DNA of 45,836 nucleotides from a virus: positions 1 to 45,836 of IMG/VR virus record IMGVR_UViG_3300009553_000036; one strand, given 5' to 3'. Both the position numbers and the translations under genes were made by a program. Below the pieces are notes generated by a model, which saw only the letters and a list, made by a program, of their open reading frames with translations, was not told the DNA's origin and made no database searches. Shown in pieces: positions 1 to 6,038 of this stretch (its first letter is position 1; each line of letters starts with the position of its first letter).

Positions 1-560
1 AGAAGCGTCAGCTTCATCAGGCCCTGTGCCGCGACTTCAGGGGACAGGTAGGCGTGCCAGCTAGGGAACTGGATGTCGTCCTGGTCGACCGGTACGCCCT
101 CGCGGCGGCCGTCGAAGCGCGCGCGGCGTAGCCACGCATCAGCCTCGGGGTCGTCGTGCAGGATCGCCCCGCCCTGGCTGAGCCCCAGGATCTTCGACCA
201 GTGAAAGCTCACGCACTGCATCTGGCCGGGGCGGAACATGCCCGAGGTGAAGCGCCGCGCGGAGTCCCACAGCGGGAACGGACGCAGCTGGTACTCGCCC
301 TGCCAGTCCTCGTCGCGAAAGCTTACGGTGCAGCCGGCGTTGAGGATGCTGGCGGGCACGCCCACGTAGCTGCGCTTGGGCATCGACAACGTGGGCGGCT
401 CCATCGTCATGTGGTGGAAGCACCATTCCTTGCGAAGCCATGCGCAGCACATCAACAGGGCCTGGGTGCAGGAGGTCGTCGTGACAGCGAATCGAGCGCC
501 GGTGTAGAGGCACAAGGCTGCCTCAAACTGGCGTGTGACGTCGTGCGGATTCAGGCGCAT
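1..560 (-). CDS. DegT/DnrJ/EryC1-type PLP aminotransferase, partial (C-terminus off left edge)
   Basis: An open frame runs without a stop from an ATG at 560 to the window edge, giving about 186 residues of N-terminal and middle sequence. It contains VSFHWSKILGLSQGGAIL, matching the DegT-family block SFH-x-x-K around the lysine that binds pyridoxal phosphate. Upstream of it, PLWDSARRF resembles the family's conserved aspartate/small-residue block. These enzymes aminate keto groups of nucleotide sugars. The start lies 24 bases after the preceding minus-strand stop, so it is probably co-transcribed with the early operon, or begins a module that continues beyond the window. The protein looks short at its N-terminus (the lysine is near residue 135, against roughly 180-200 in full-length family members), so it may be a compact phage version. 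The family call rests on the lysine block and is fairly firm; the substrate is unknown. Confidence 0.72.
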   Translation of the reverse strand, partial: MRLNPHDVTRQFEAALCLYTGARFAVTTTSCTQALLMCCAWLRKEWCFHHMTMEPPTLSMPKRSYVGVPASILNAGCTVSFRDEDWQGEYQLRPFPLWDSARRFTSGMFRPGQMQCVSFHWSKILGLSQGGAILHDDPEADAWLRRARFDGRREGVPVDQDDIQFPSWHAYLSPEVAAQGLMKLTL

Positions 561-583
561 GACGCCCGGTGAGTTAGCAGAAA

Positions 584-1279
584 TCACGGCTTGCTAACCT
601 CGTCGCTAACTTGCGTGCTAACCGTCCTTCGGCGCACGAACCTCGGGGAGCCGACCTCATCCAGGAGAGCCGCGCTCTTCGGGCGCACGTTGGCTGTCAC
701 GGCGGCGCCGTTCTTGTCGACATACCGGTGCTGAACGAGCCAAGCCTGCACCTTCGATAGGCGCTGGCGCAGGTCGTTGATGCGCTTCTCGCCCAGCGGG
801 AGTTCCGCAGTCAACGCTATGACGTCGTGCGCATCGAGTTCGGACACCGGAAGCGCCTTGACCCAGTCTGGGCAGTCAGCTTCGAACCTGAATATCCATT
901 GGCGCTGGTACCTGTCCGACCATTTGTTGAGGTCGACCATCCGCTCGTGAAAGCGGCGCGCAGCCCAGAGGATGGTGCACTCACGAACAGCGGCCAGCGA
1001 CTTCTGAAGATCGGCCTTCCGCTGCTTACGAGCATCGATGGGGTCGACCCCGCGGAGCAAAACCTCGCGGGCATCCACTGCCAAGTCGATGGCCATCGTC
1101 CTCTCGCGGAGGTACTCGGTCAGTGTGCGAGCTCGGCAAGCCCCCAGACCCATCTCGCGCCGACGGCCAGTCTCCGCCGTGTATCGGAGGATGAAGCTTC
1201 GATTGCGACCCGCGACGCGAAGCGTCAGGCCTGGAACTCGTGGGATCGCGTGCTCGCCGTTCTTGAGATCGAACTTCAT
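584..1279 (-). CDS. Integrase-like protein with arm-binding and core-binding regions but no catalytic domain
   Basis: This 231-residue protein begins like P4-type tyrosine recombinases of the DUF4102 arm-binding class: IPGLTLRV, then SFILRYT, then a GRRREMGLG turn and GVDPIDARK. Residues of about 95-190 look like the alpha-helical SAM-like core-binding domain. The frame then stops at a point where the family would continue into about 180 residues carrying R-K-HxxR-H-Y. None of these catalytic residues is present, and a different complete integrase is encoded at 16129-17082. It overlaps the upstream ninG-like gene by ATGA, so it is part of that operon. It may be a DNA-binding accessory protein, a competitor at att sites, or a decayed second integrase. 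The intact frame and translational coupling favour a retained gene. Confidence 0.72.
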   Translation of the reverse strand: MKFDLKNGEHAIPRVPGLTLRVAGRNRSFILRYTAETGRRREMGLGACRARTLTEYLRERTMAIDLAVDAREVLLRGVDPIDARKQRKADLQKSLAAVRECTILWAARRFHERMVDLNKWSDRYQRQWIFRFEADCPDWVKALPVSELDAHDVIALTAELPLGEKRINDLRQRLSKVQAWLVQHRYVDKNGAAVTANVRPKSAALLDEVGSPRFVRRRTVSTQVSDEVSKP

Positions 1280-1863
1280 ACGAGGGTCTCCTTCTCCAGT
1301 TGCTGCTGCTTCATGTCCTTGGCCTTGCGGCGGTAGGTGTCGCGGATGGTTCGAAGTTCATCCACGGTGTACTTGGCGGACGGGTGCGGGCCTTCAAGCA
1401 GCGCCACGACTTCCTGGCCCCGGCGCTCGATCAGGCCGAGGCGATACAGCACGAGGTTGCCGTGCAGGTGCTGGTTGCACTTGACGCACTGGCGGTGGAC
1501 GTTGTCCTCGTTGAAGCGCAGTTCGGGGCGGGCGCCCACGGTCAAGTAGTGCCCGGCGTCCCAAGAGCCGGTGCCGTTGGCGGCCTTGCCGCAGCTGATG
1601 CACGGCAGGTGGGCGTCACGCATTCGGACGTAGTAGTTGAACGCGGCCTGGGCCTCGCTGAGCCACTTGCTGCGGGGCTTGAGGGCCTCGAGCTGGGCGC
1701 GGGTGCGGCGGCGGTCGGCGGCGGCGGCCTGCTTGGCGTCGCGCTCCTTCTGCTTGGCCAGCTTGACGGTGCAGGGGTAGGAACAGACGACGTGCATCGT
1801 GCTGCGGCGCTCGAAGAGCTGCTTGCAGACGGTGCAGGCGCGGACGGGGACGGTGGCGATCAC
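1276..1863 (-). CDS. ninG: NinG-like recombination protein (HNH/zinc-binding)
   Basis: The 195-residue product matches the lambda NinG (Rap-like) family in size and pattern: an N-terminal CTVC pair with a second Cys pair near residues 27-31, a basic coiled segment, then CISCG, the DAGHY block and CVKCN. NinG/Rap proteins are structure-specific nucleases acting on recombination intermediates. I chose the GTG at 1863 because it overlaps the previous gene's TGA (GTGA) and puts the first Cys pair at residue 10; the open frame reaches further upstream, but that stretch is shadow-like arginine/proline-rich sequence. The gene is followed by an ATGA overlap with the integrase-like gene. Confidence 0.85.
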   Translation of the reverse strand: MIATVPVRACTVCKQLFERRSTMHVVCSYPCTVKLAKQKERDAKQAAAADRRRTRAQLEALKPRSKWLSEAQAAFNYYVRMRDAHLPCISCGKAANGTGSWDAGHYLTVGARPELRFNEDNVHRQCVKCNQHLHGNLVLYRLGLIERRGQEVVALLEGPHPSAKYTVDELRTIRDTYRRKAKDMKQQQLEKETLV

Positions 1864-2084
1864 GTCGAGGCCTCCAGGGCTGTGCCACGGGCGTCGACGA
1901 ACAGCGGGCAGAACGCGCCGCAGGCGTGGCGCAGCAACGTGCCGTCGATGGGAGCTGCGCGGCGATCGCACAGGGCGGCGTCGCGGCGCGCACAGTGCTC
2001 GGCCTGACCGCAGGGGGTGGAGGGCTTGCACCGCGCCAGGTGCAGCGGCACGGCTGCCTCGATGGGGATGGCGGCGCGCAGCAT
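1860..2084 (-). CDS. Small cysteine-rich hypothetical protein
   Basis: This 74-residue frame has five cysteines (CKPSTPC, EHCARRDAALC, HACGAFC spacing), compatible with a small metal-binding fold, although no known zinc finger consensus is met. It is tightly coupled on both sides: its ATG shares bases with the upstream TGA (TGATG at 2082-2086) and its stop overlaps the ninG GTG. That packing is the main reason to call it real. Function unknown. Confidence 0.6.
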   Translation of the reverse strand: MLRAAIPIEAAVPLHLARCKPSTPCGQAEHCARRDAALCDRRAAPIDGTLLRHACGAFCPLFVDARGTALEAST

Positions 2085-2299
2085 CAGAACTCCACCGGGT
2101 CGTCGCGGTCGGCCACCTCGGCGTGCGGGCGCACGGCCTCACGGGTGGGCAGCGGCAGCGGCTTGGTGGCGCACACGCCGAGAAGATGGTCGCTGCACAG
2201 GCGGCGGCCGAAGTCGGACGTCCAGCGCTTCGTGCAGCCGTCGACGCAGCACAGGAGGGAGCTTTGCTGCTCCTCGGGCTTGGCGCGGGCGCGGGTCAT
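2084..2299 (-). CDS. Small CxxxxC/CxxH-containing hypothetical protein
   Basis: This is a 71-residue protein with CCVDGCTKRW followed by RRLCSDHLLGVC, a Cys/His pattern suggesting a single zinc site. The open frame extends far upstream but there it is the shadow of the DUF6475-like gene. The ATG at 2299 overlaps that gene's stop (ATGA), which fixes the start. It lies in the replication half of the minus-strand early operon. Function unknown. Confidence 0.65.
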   Translation of the reverse strand: MTRARAKPEEQQSSLLCCVDGCTKRWTSDFGRRLCSDHLLGVCATKPLPLPTREAVRPHAEVADRDDPVEF

Positions 2300-2871
2300 T
2301 GAAGCCTCCGCGAGTTGGGCGCAGCGGGCACGCTGGGCGCGGTGCTGAGGAGCACGGTCTTGGCCGCCGGAGGCAGCGCCAGCTTGGCGTTGGCGATCTC
2401 GTGTTCGCCGGCCAGGCGCAGCGGCGCGTCGGGCTTGCCGCGGGCGCTGTACGTGCGGTAGGCGTCGCAGAAGCGCTTCTGGACGAACGGCAGGTCGTCG
2501 AGATCGATGCGGCACAGCGACACCCAGCCGCCCATGTCGACGATGGCCGCGTGGATGATCGGGTCGCCGAAGTCCACCGACTGGTAGGCGCCCGTCGACT
2601 GCATGGCCTCCCACACGCGGCCCCACGCGATCAGCGCGCGGTCGGTGTGCGTGCCCTGCAACTGGCGCACGATGTCCGCCGGCTTCGGAGCGAATTGGCC
2701 GCGCTCCGGATCCATGGCGTGAGCGGTGAGCGCCTTGCGCACCTGCTCGAGGTCGAAGCCCTTGCAGGCCTCCCACCACACGCTGAGCGCGAAGTCGCTG
2801 GCGTCCTGGCGGTAGAACGCCAGGGCCTGGGTCATGAGGGCCGCGAAGCCCTCACGGTCATGGGGCGTCAT
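2296..2871 (-). CDS. Phage replication-associated protein, DUF6475-like
   Basis: A 191-residue protein beginning MTPHDREGFAALMTQALAFY, with ALSVWWEAC, then APKPADIVRQL and an AWGRVWEAM block. This pattern belongs to the DUF6475-type proteins encoded next to phage replication initiators in beta-proteobacterial phages. Its position directly downstream of the helix-turn-helix replication protein (14-base overlap) suggests a helicase-loader-like or accessory replication role. That role is inferred from position; no ATPase or nuclease motif is visible. Confidence 0.72.
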   Translation of the reverse strand: MTPHDREGFAALMTQALAFYRQDASDFALSVWWEACKGFDLEQVRKALTAHAMDPERGQFAPKPADIVRQLQGTHTDRALIAWGRVWEAMQSTGAYQSVDFGDPIIHAAIVDMGGWVSLCRIDLDDLPFVQKRFCDAYRTYSARGKPDAPLRLAGEHEIANAKLALPPAAKTVLLSTAPSVPAAPNSRRLQ

Positions 2872-3640
2872 CGAAGACCTCCTGTTGCTGTGCCGCCCAG
2901 CGCTTGCCGACGGCTTGGTTGCGCTGCTCGATCGCCTCCTGACGGTTGACCGGCACGGGGGCGCCGCGTCCCCCGGCTGGCTGCTCTCGCACCCAGTCGG
3001 CCTTGAACCCGGTCCAGCCCCGCTCGCAGCACTGCTCGAGAGCCGACTGCATCGACCAGCCGGCCTTGTCGGCCTCGCGTCTGATGCCAGCGATGGCCGT
3101 GGCGCTGATCGGCGCCTTCTTCGCGGTGCGGAGGCGACTGAAGTCGGCCCAGACCTCCGGCGAGACGTCGTCGGGCCGATCTACCTTCTGACGGTTCCCT
3201 GACGGTTCAATTGACGGTTCCCTTACGGTTCCGTGTCCCGTTTTCGGGCCTGTTTCCGCGGAAAAACGGGACTCTTTGGCGGGAAAAACGGGACTCTTTG
3301 CGTCCGTTTTCGGTACCGGTACCGTTTTCGGTACTGGTGCCGTTTTCGGTACCGTTGAAGCGTCCCGCTTTTGGTACTCTTGATCGATCAGGTAGACGGT
3401 CACCTGACCCGTCTTGCCGCGGCGCTCGTCGGTCGCGCGGATGATCCCGATGTCCTTGAGACGCTTGATGTTCTCCAGCACCGTCTTGCGGTCCTGGCAC
3501 GTGGCTTCGCTTAGGTAGGCAACCGAAGGCCAGCACGTCATGTCCGCGTTGGCGCAGTTGGCCATCGCCACCAGCACGAACTTGGCGGACGAACGGTCGA
3601 GAGGCTGAGCAAGGGCCCAGCTGATGGCCTCCACGCTCAA
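2858..3640 (-). CDS. Phage replication initiation protein, N-terminal helix-turn-helix
   Basis: A 260-residue protein. Residues 1-85 form a winged-helix-like domain (FVLVAMANCAN, CWPSVAYLSEATCQDRKTV, GIIRATDERRGKTGQV) typical of lambda O/DnaD-type phage replication proteins. Residues of about 90-150 are a low-complexity linker with a six-residue repeat (PKTAPV, PKTVPV). The C-terminal 100 residues contain a tryptophan-rich segment (GWTGFKADWV) common in these proteins. The probable start is a TTG whose bases overlap the upstream TGA (TTGA at 3637-3640), with GAGG seven bases before it; a GTG two codons in is the alternative. The linker DNA carries iteron-like repeats, as lambda's origin lies within gene O. 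Confidence 0.8.
   Translation of the reverse strand: MSVEAISWALAQPLDRSSAKFVLVAMANCANADMTCWPSVAYLSEATCQDRKTVLENIKRLKDIGIIRATDERRGKTGQVTVYLIDQEYQKRDASTVPKTAPVPKTVPVPKTDAKSPVFPAKESRFSAETGPKTGHGTVREPSIEPSGNRQKVDRPDDVSPEVWADFSRLRTAKKAPISATAIAGIRREADKAGWSMQSALEQCCERGWTGFKADWVREQPAGGRGAPVPVNRQEAIEQRNQAVGKRWAAQQQEVFDDAP
3189..3382. repeat. Three clustered repeat families inside the replication gene (candidate origin iterons)
   Basis: Reading the plus strand: four TGACGGTTC-like units start at 3189, 3200, 3212 and 3223 (period 11-12). Two identical 19-bp units lie at 3260-3278 and 3282-3300 (GGAAAAACGGGACTCTTTG). Three tandem 18-bp units occupy 3304-3321, 3322-3339 and 3340-3357 (consensus CCGTTTTCGGTACYGKTR), with a degenerate fourth at 3365-3382. 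In-frame length of the 18-mers means they could merely encode a PKTxPV linker. However, the 11-12 bp family is not in a three-base register and the layout resembles origin iterons embedded in a phage initiator gene. Confidence 0.6.
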
Positions 3641-4227
3641 GCTGCAGCCTCAGCTTTCACCGCGCAGCGCGCGGCCAGGTCGACGAGCCAGCGGGCGAGC
3701 GCCGGCGGGGTGTGCTCGCGCTCGGCCTCGCCGATCCGCGGTCGGTAGCCCGGCATGCCCTTGCGCAGACCCGTGCGATGCGAAATCTTGCGTGGGGCAT
3801 CGCCGAGCGCCATCGGCATGCGCGGCACGTCGATCGCCGAGCAGCCCACGATGTACAGCCAGGTCTGCTTCTCGCAGCGGTGCCCGAACCAGAACTGCGA
3901 GATCGGGAGAGTCCAACCGCCGAACTCGTCGAAGCCTTGCAGCGGTCCTGGCATCAGCCGATAGAGCCAGAGGTGCGAACGCTTCGGATGTTCGAGCACC
4001 CCCCCCCAGCGGCGCACCGCATCCACCGCGCGCAGGCCGAGATCCATCTCGTCCTCGCGGGGCTTCGCGTGCTGGCGCAGCTCGCCCCACGCGCGGCACG
4101 GCGGATGCGCCACGACCGGGCAGCCGCCCGGCCAGGTGCGCGCATCGCGCTCGATGTCGTAGACGTCGCACTCCGGCATCGTCTTGTAGATGCTGTCGGC
4201 GCGGGCGAAGAGGACGGCGACGGTCAT
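3637..4227 (-). CDS. Phage protein with PPC motif, possibly cytosine methyltransferase-like
   Basis: A 196-residue protein that starts MTVAVLFARADSIY and contains VVAHPPCRAWGELRQ, then GGVLEHPKRSHLW, then FGGWTLPISQFWFGHRCEKQTWL. The PPC followed by a GxxxEHP segment recalls motif IV (PPC) and the ENV-like motif of C5-cytosine methyltransferases. No SAM-binding motif I (FxGxG) is present, so it is either a very reduced relative or something else. Proteins of this exact shape are common in phages of Burkholderiales and usually carry no assigned function. It is coupled to both neighbours (TGATG upstream, TTGA downstream). Confidence 0.6.
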   Translation of the reverse strand: MTVAVLFARADSIYKTMPECDVYDIERDARTWPGGCPVVAHPPCRAWGELRQHAKPREDEMDLGLRAVDAVRRWGGVLEHPKRSHLWLYRLMPGPLQGFDEFGGWTLPISQFWFGHRCEKQTWLYIVGCSAIDVPRMPMALGDAPRKISHRTGLRKGMPGYRPRIGEAEREHTPPALARWLVDLAARCAVKAEAAA

Positions 4228-4595
4228 CCCAGCGTACTCCGCATCGCGCGCCGCAGTGCCGCGTTCTCCTCCCGCAGCTCGCGGTTCTCGCGCTCCAGCT
4301 TCGTCTCACGGTGGCGCAGGCTGTGGAGGTCGTAGTGCCTCGCGTGCGCCATCCAGAGCACCGGCACGTCATTGCCGCACTGGTCCATGAGGTCGTAGAG
4401 CTTGGGCCACTTGATGCCCTCGTCGCCGCTGATCCAGCGCGACCACTGAGCCTTGTCGACGAACTTGCCATCGACCTTGATCTGCTTGGGCTCGAGTCCC
4501 CCCAGCTCAGCGCACAGGGCGATGGCTTGGCCGAGATCACGCTTGCGCGCAACCTCGGCGAGGTTGACTTCCACGGGTATGGCGACCTGGGTCAC
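4224..4595 (-). CDS. Putative phage transcriptional regulator with C-terminal coiled coil
   Basis: A 123-residue protein. The first 80 residues are compatible with a helical DNA-binding fold (LGQAIALCAELGGL, WSRWISGDEGIKWPKLYDLMDQCG, the last resembling the operator-selection part of phage repressor-like helix-turn-helix proteins). Residues of about 90-120 are a coiled coil (TKLERENRELREENAALRRA). The start is a GTG with GGAGG five bases upstream. It begins after a 180-base gap in the early operon that has a period-10 direct repeat. A CII-like role is possible but speculative. Confidence 0.6.
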   Translation of the reverse strand: MTQVAIPVEVNLAEVARKRDLGQAIALCAELGGLEPKQIKVDGKFVDKAQWSRWISGDEGIKWPKLYDLMDQCGNDVPVLWMAHARHYDLHSLRHRETKLERENRELREENAALRRAMRSTLG

Positions 4596-4613
4596 ACAAC
4601 CTCCGGCAATTCA

Positions 4614-4630
4614 GTTGAGACGTGTTGAGA
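4614..4630. promoter_or_regulatory. Direct repeat GTTGAGA at exact 10-bp period in operon gap
   Basis: Two identical GTTGAGA heptamers begin at 4614 and 4624, so they fall on the same face of the helix. They lie about 20 bases upstream of the regulator gene, in a 179-base gap (4596-4774) of the minus-strand operon that otherwise holds no convincing gene. Lambda CII binds direct repeats with a similar period. No good promoter hexamers were found beside it, so the regulatory role is a guess. Confidence 0.3.
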
Positions 4631-4774
4631 GGCACTCGCGGCCAAAATTTTTTCCATGGACACGAACAACACATCGGACATGGCTTGGGCCCACGAGGCG
4701 GTGCGCGAACTGCTCGATCGCTTGATCAAGCAGGCGCAGGCCGCGCTTAGGAAGCAGCGATGAGCGCGCATGGG

Positions 4775-4984
4775 TCAGCTCTGCTTCCGGTGGACGGCAT
4801 CAATGTCGACGCCAGGGAAACCGGCGGAGAAGACCGGCCAGGACGATCCGCGAAGCTCGCGCAACGGGACGTGGCTCCTCACTACGACCTGCAGGTGCGG
4901 CAGGTCCCCTGGGTGCTCGTCCTCCACATGAAGCTGCAGTCCGGCCAGGGAGTAGCCGTCGTCGACACAGATTGGGCAACGCAT
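4775..4984 (-). CDS. Small C2H2-like zinc finger protein
   Basis: A 69-residue protein starting MRCPICVDDGYSLAGLQLHVEDEH, which is a clean CxxC followed by HxxxxH spacing of a single zinc finger. The remainder has no recognised motif. It is the third gene of the Cro-led operon; its ATG lies three bases after the stop of the 39-residue membrane protein. Single-finger phage proteins often bind DNA or a host protein; no target can be read from the sequence. Confidence 0.65.
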   Translation of the reverse strand: MRCPICVDDGYSLAGLQLHVEDEHPGDLPHLQVVVRSHVPLRELRGSSWPVFSAGFPGVDIDAVHRKQS

Positions 4985-4987
4985 GGC

Positions 4988-5107
4988 TCAGCCCCCTCCC
5001 ACCAGCACGCTGGCGGTGAGCTGCGCGTCGGTGGGGGCGGCAGTGAGGTACAGCGCGGCACCGATGGCGACGAGCGCCACCGCAGCCACGAATCGGATAG
5101 AGGCCAT
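4988..5107 (-). CDS. 39-residue putative membrane microprotein
   Basis: This small frame reads MASIRFVAAVALVAIGAALYL followed by a short polar tail with TAAPTDAQ. The first 21 residues are one hydrophobic segment that could be a transmembrane helix or an uncleaved signal. The ATG is three bases after the Cro-like stop and the TGA three bases before the zinc-finger ATG, so spacing supports translation. Function unknown; an early membrane-targeted host-interaction peptide is possible. Confidence 0.5.
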   Translation of the reverse strand: MASIRFVAAVALVAIGAALYLTAAPTDAQLTASVLVGGG

Positions 5108-5110
5108 CGT

Positions 5111-5359
5111 TCAGCCCTGCGCCTGTACCGGTTGGTCGCGCAGATCAGGCCAGCGCTTCCACCAGTTGTCTGGGCAGAGCTCTTGGCGCGTGACGACGCC
5201 ACCCGACGCTTCCCAGATTGCGACGGCGAGTTCCGTAGAACATGTCTTGAAGCCGCCAGCCACGTTGTTGAGATGGCCGACACTGGTTTCACATCGCGTG
5301 GCGAAGGCCTCGCGGGCACCGGCGTCGGGGAGCGACTGGAGGTAGGGCTTGAGCTTCAT
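5111..5359 (-). CDS. Cro/YdaS-like DNA-binding protein, first gene of the leftward early operon
   Basis: An 82-residue protein with MKLKPYLQSLPDAGAREAFATRCETSVGHL, NNVAGG and a VTRQELCPDNW ending, the arrangement of YdaS/Cro-like helix-turn-helix proteins (a helix, a recognition helix near SVGHLNNV, then 'GGVVTRQEL.P'). It is divergent from the repressor gene at 5432 across a 72-base region holding the shared operators, the classic Cro/CI position. It probably represses the same operators to shift development toward the lytic cycle. GGAGG sits only one base before the ATG, too close to act as a normal ribosome site. Confidence 0.8.
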   Translation of the reverse strand: MKLKPYLQSLPDAGAREAFATRCETSVGHLNNVAGGFKTCSTELAVAIWEASGGVVTRQELCPDNWWKRWPDLRDQPVQAQG

Positions 5360-5365
5360 ACCTCC

Positions 5366-5395
5366 AGACTACACCATTTGGTGTTGTCTGGTCAA
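5366..5395 (-). promoter_or_regulatory. Predicted leftward early promoter (Cro operon)
   Basis: On the minus strand TTGACC (5395-5390) and TAGTCT (5371-5366) are separated by 18 bases. The palindromic operator at 5371-5384 lies in the spacer and the second operator touches the -35. The predicted transcription start falls on or next to the Cro ATG at 5359, which would make a leaderless message. Confidence 0.55.
5371..5384. promoter_or_regulatory. Operator site 1, ACACCATTTGGTGT
   Basis: A 14-bp inverted repeat with perfect 6-bp arms (ACACCA/TGGTGT) around two bases. The same arms occur at 6355-6368 and 6380-6393, over the other early promoter, and imperfectly at 5395-5408. It is the best candidate for binding by the repressor at 5432 and the Cro-like protein. 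Confidence 0.8.
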
Positions 5396-5411
5396 CATCA
5401 CATGGTGTAAC
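5384..5411 (+). promoter_or_regulatory. Predicted repressor promoter (rightward)
   Basis: TTGTCT (5384-5389) and TGTAAC (5406-5411) are 16 bases apart, with a TG at 5403-5404 giving an extended -10 form. The second operator covers the -10, so the repressor could regulate its own gene. Weak hexamers; moderate confidence only. Confidence 0.4.
5395..5408. promoter_or_regulatory. Operator site 2, ACATCACATGGTGT
   Basis: Same 14-bp layout as site 1 with one mismatch in the left arm (ACATCA for ACACCA). Centres of sites 1 and 2 are 24 bp apart, close to the 25 bp between the two sites in the other control region, which would suit paired binding on nearly the same helix face. Confidence 0.65.
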
Positions 5412-5426
5412 CGGCAAGGTCAACTA

Positions 5427-5440
5427 ACACCATGGACATG
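5427..5440. promoter_or_regulatory. Possible third operator half-site at the repressor start
   Basis: ACACCA at 5427-5432 is a perfect half-site that overlaps the repressor ATG; the right arm (GACATG) is poor. It could be a weak autoregulatory site or chance. Confidence 0.25.
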
Positions 5441-6034
5441 AAGACCATCCGCCGGCTCAATTTGCGCCAGGTGCTCGAGGCCCGAGGCATCGGACCAACA
5501 GAGCTTGTCCGCGACCTGGGGAAGAGTTACCCCTATTGGCGAGACCTGTTGCGTGACGAAGATAAGTCGTTCGGGGAAAAGATCGCGCGTGAGATCGAAG
5601 AGGGTCTTCAATTGCCGGAGCTGGCGCTAGACCAGCCTCCTTCGCGAACCAAGCCGGCTCATCCACTGAGCCCCGGCCGGGCCAAGCTGGCTCCCCAAAC
5701 TATGAGGTGGGGAGCCATGAAGACCATGAAACCGGACGAGCTGCCGATGCAGCTACGCGTCGAACTTGAAGATGACGCGATGGAGCCCGAGGCGCGCGCT
5801 GGATGGACCGTCGAACTCGATCGCGAGCTCGTACCGCGTTTTGGGGATGACGTGCTGGTGTACCTGGGGAACGGGGAATACCACTACCGGCGCTATCGTC
5901 AGAATCCCGCTGGGGGCTGGGTTGCGGCTGCCACCAATTCGGACTTCGCTTCCTTCGAGAGCTTGAAAGATCCGGCCATGCGCATCGTCGCGGTCATGGC
6001 GTTCGTACTGCGCCCGCGACGAACGATTTCTTGA
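5432..6034 (+). CDS. CI-like repressor with S24-type C-terminal domain lacking the catalytic Ser and Lys
   Basis: A 200-residue protein in the CI position. Residues 8-60 are a compact helical DNA-binding region (LRQVLEARGIGPTELVRDLG, SYPYWRDLLRD). Residues of about 105-195 follow the LexA/CI S24 fold: MEPEARAGWTVELDRELVPRFGDDVLVYLGNGEYHYRRY. In active members the first block is GDSMEP and the second ends in VKR. Here the nucleophile position is Ala116 (DDAMEP) and the general-base lysine position is Arg153 (HYRRY). The fold for dimer contacts seems kept but self-cleavage should be lost. The start at 5432 has only a weak AAGG upstream; ATG 5438 is an alternative. It probably acts on the ACACCRNNTGGTGT operators flanking its unit. 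Confidence 0.8.
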   Translation: MDMKTIRRLNLRQVLEARGIGPTELVRDLGKSYPYWRDLLRDEDKSFGEKIAREIEEGLQLPELALDQPPSRTKPAHPLSPGRAKLAPQTMRWGAMKTMKPDELPMQLRVELEDDAMEPEARAGWTVELDRELVPRFGDDVLVYLGNGEYHYRRYRQNPAGGWVAAATNSDFASFESLKDPAMRIVAVMAFVLRPRRTIS

Positions 6035-6038
6035 TGGG

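Noticed and set aside
139-513. 124-codon minus-strand frame near the left edge
   Set aside because: The aminotransferase frame on the same strand has family motifs and runs off the edge; this one is its shadow.
4656-4763. 35-codon plus-strand frame in the early-operon gap (MDTNNTSDMAW start)
   Set aside because: No ribosome site (AAAATTTTTTCC precedes it) and it opposes the operon; kept only as a weak possibility.
4760-5410. 216-codon plus-strand frame
   Set aside because: It covers the Cro-like, membrane-peptide and zinc-finger genes on the other strand and crosses the operator region; composition is shadow-like.
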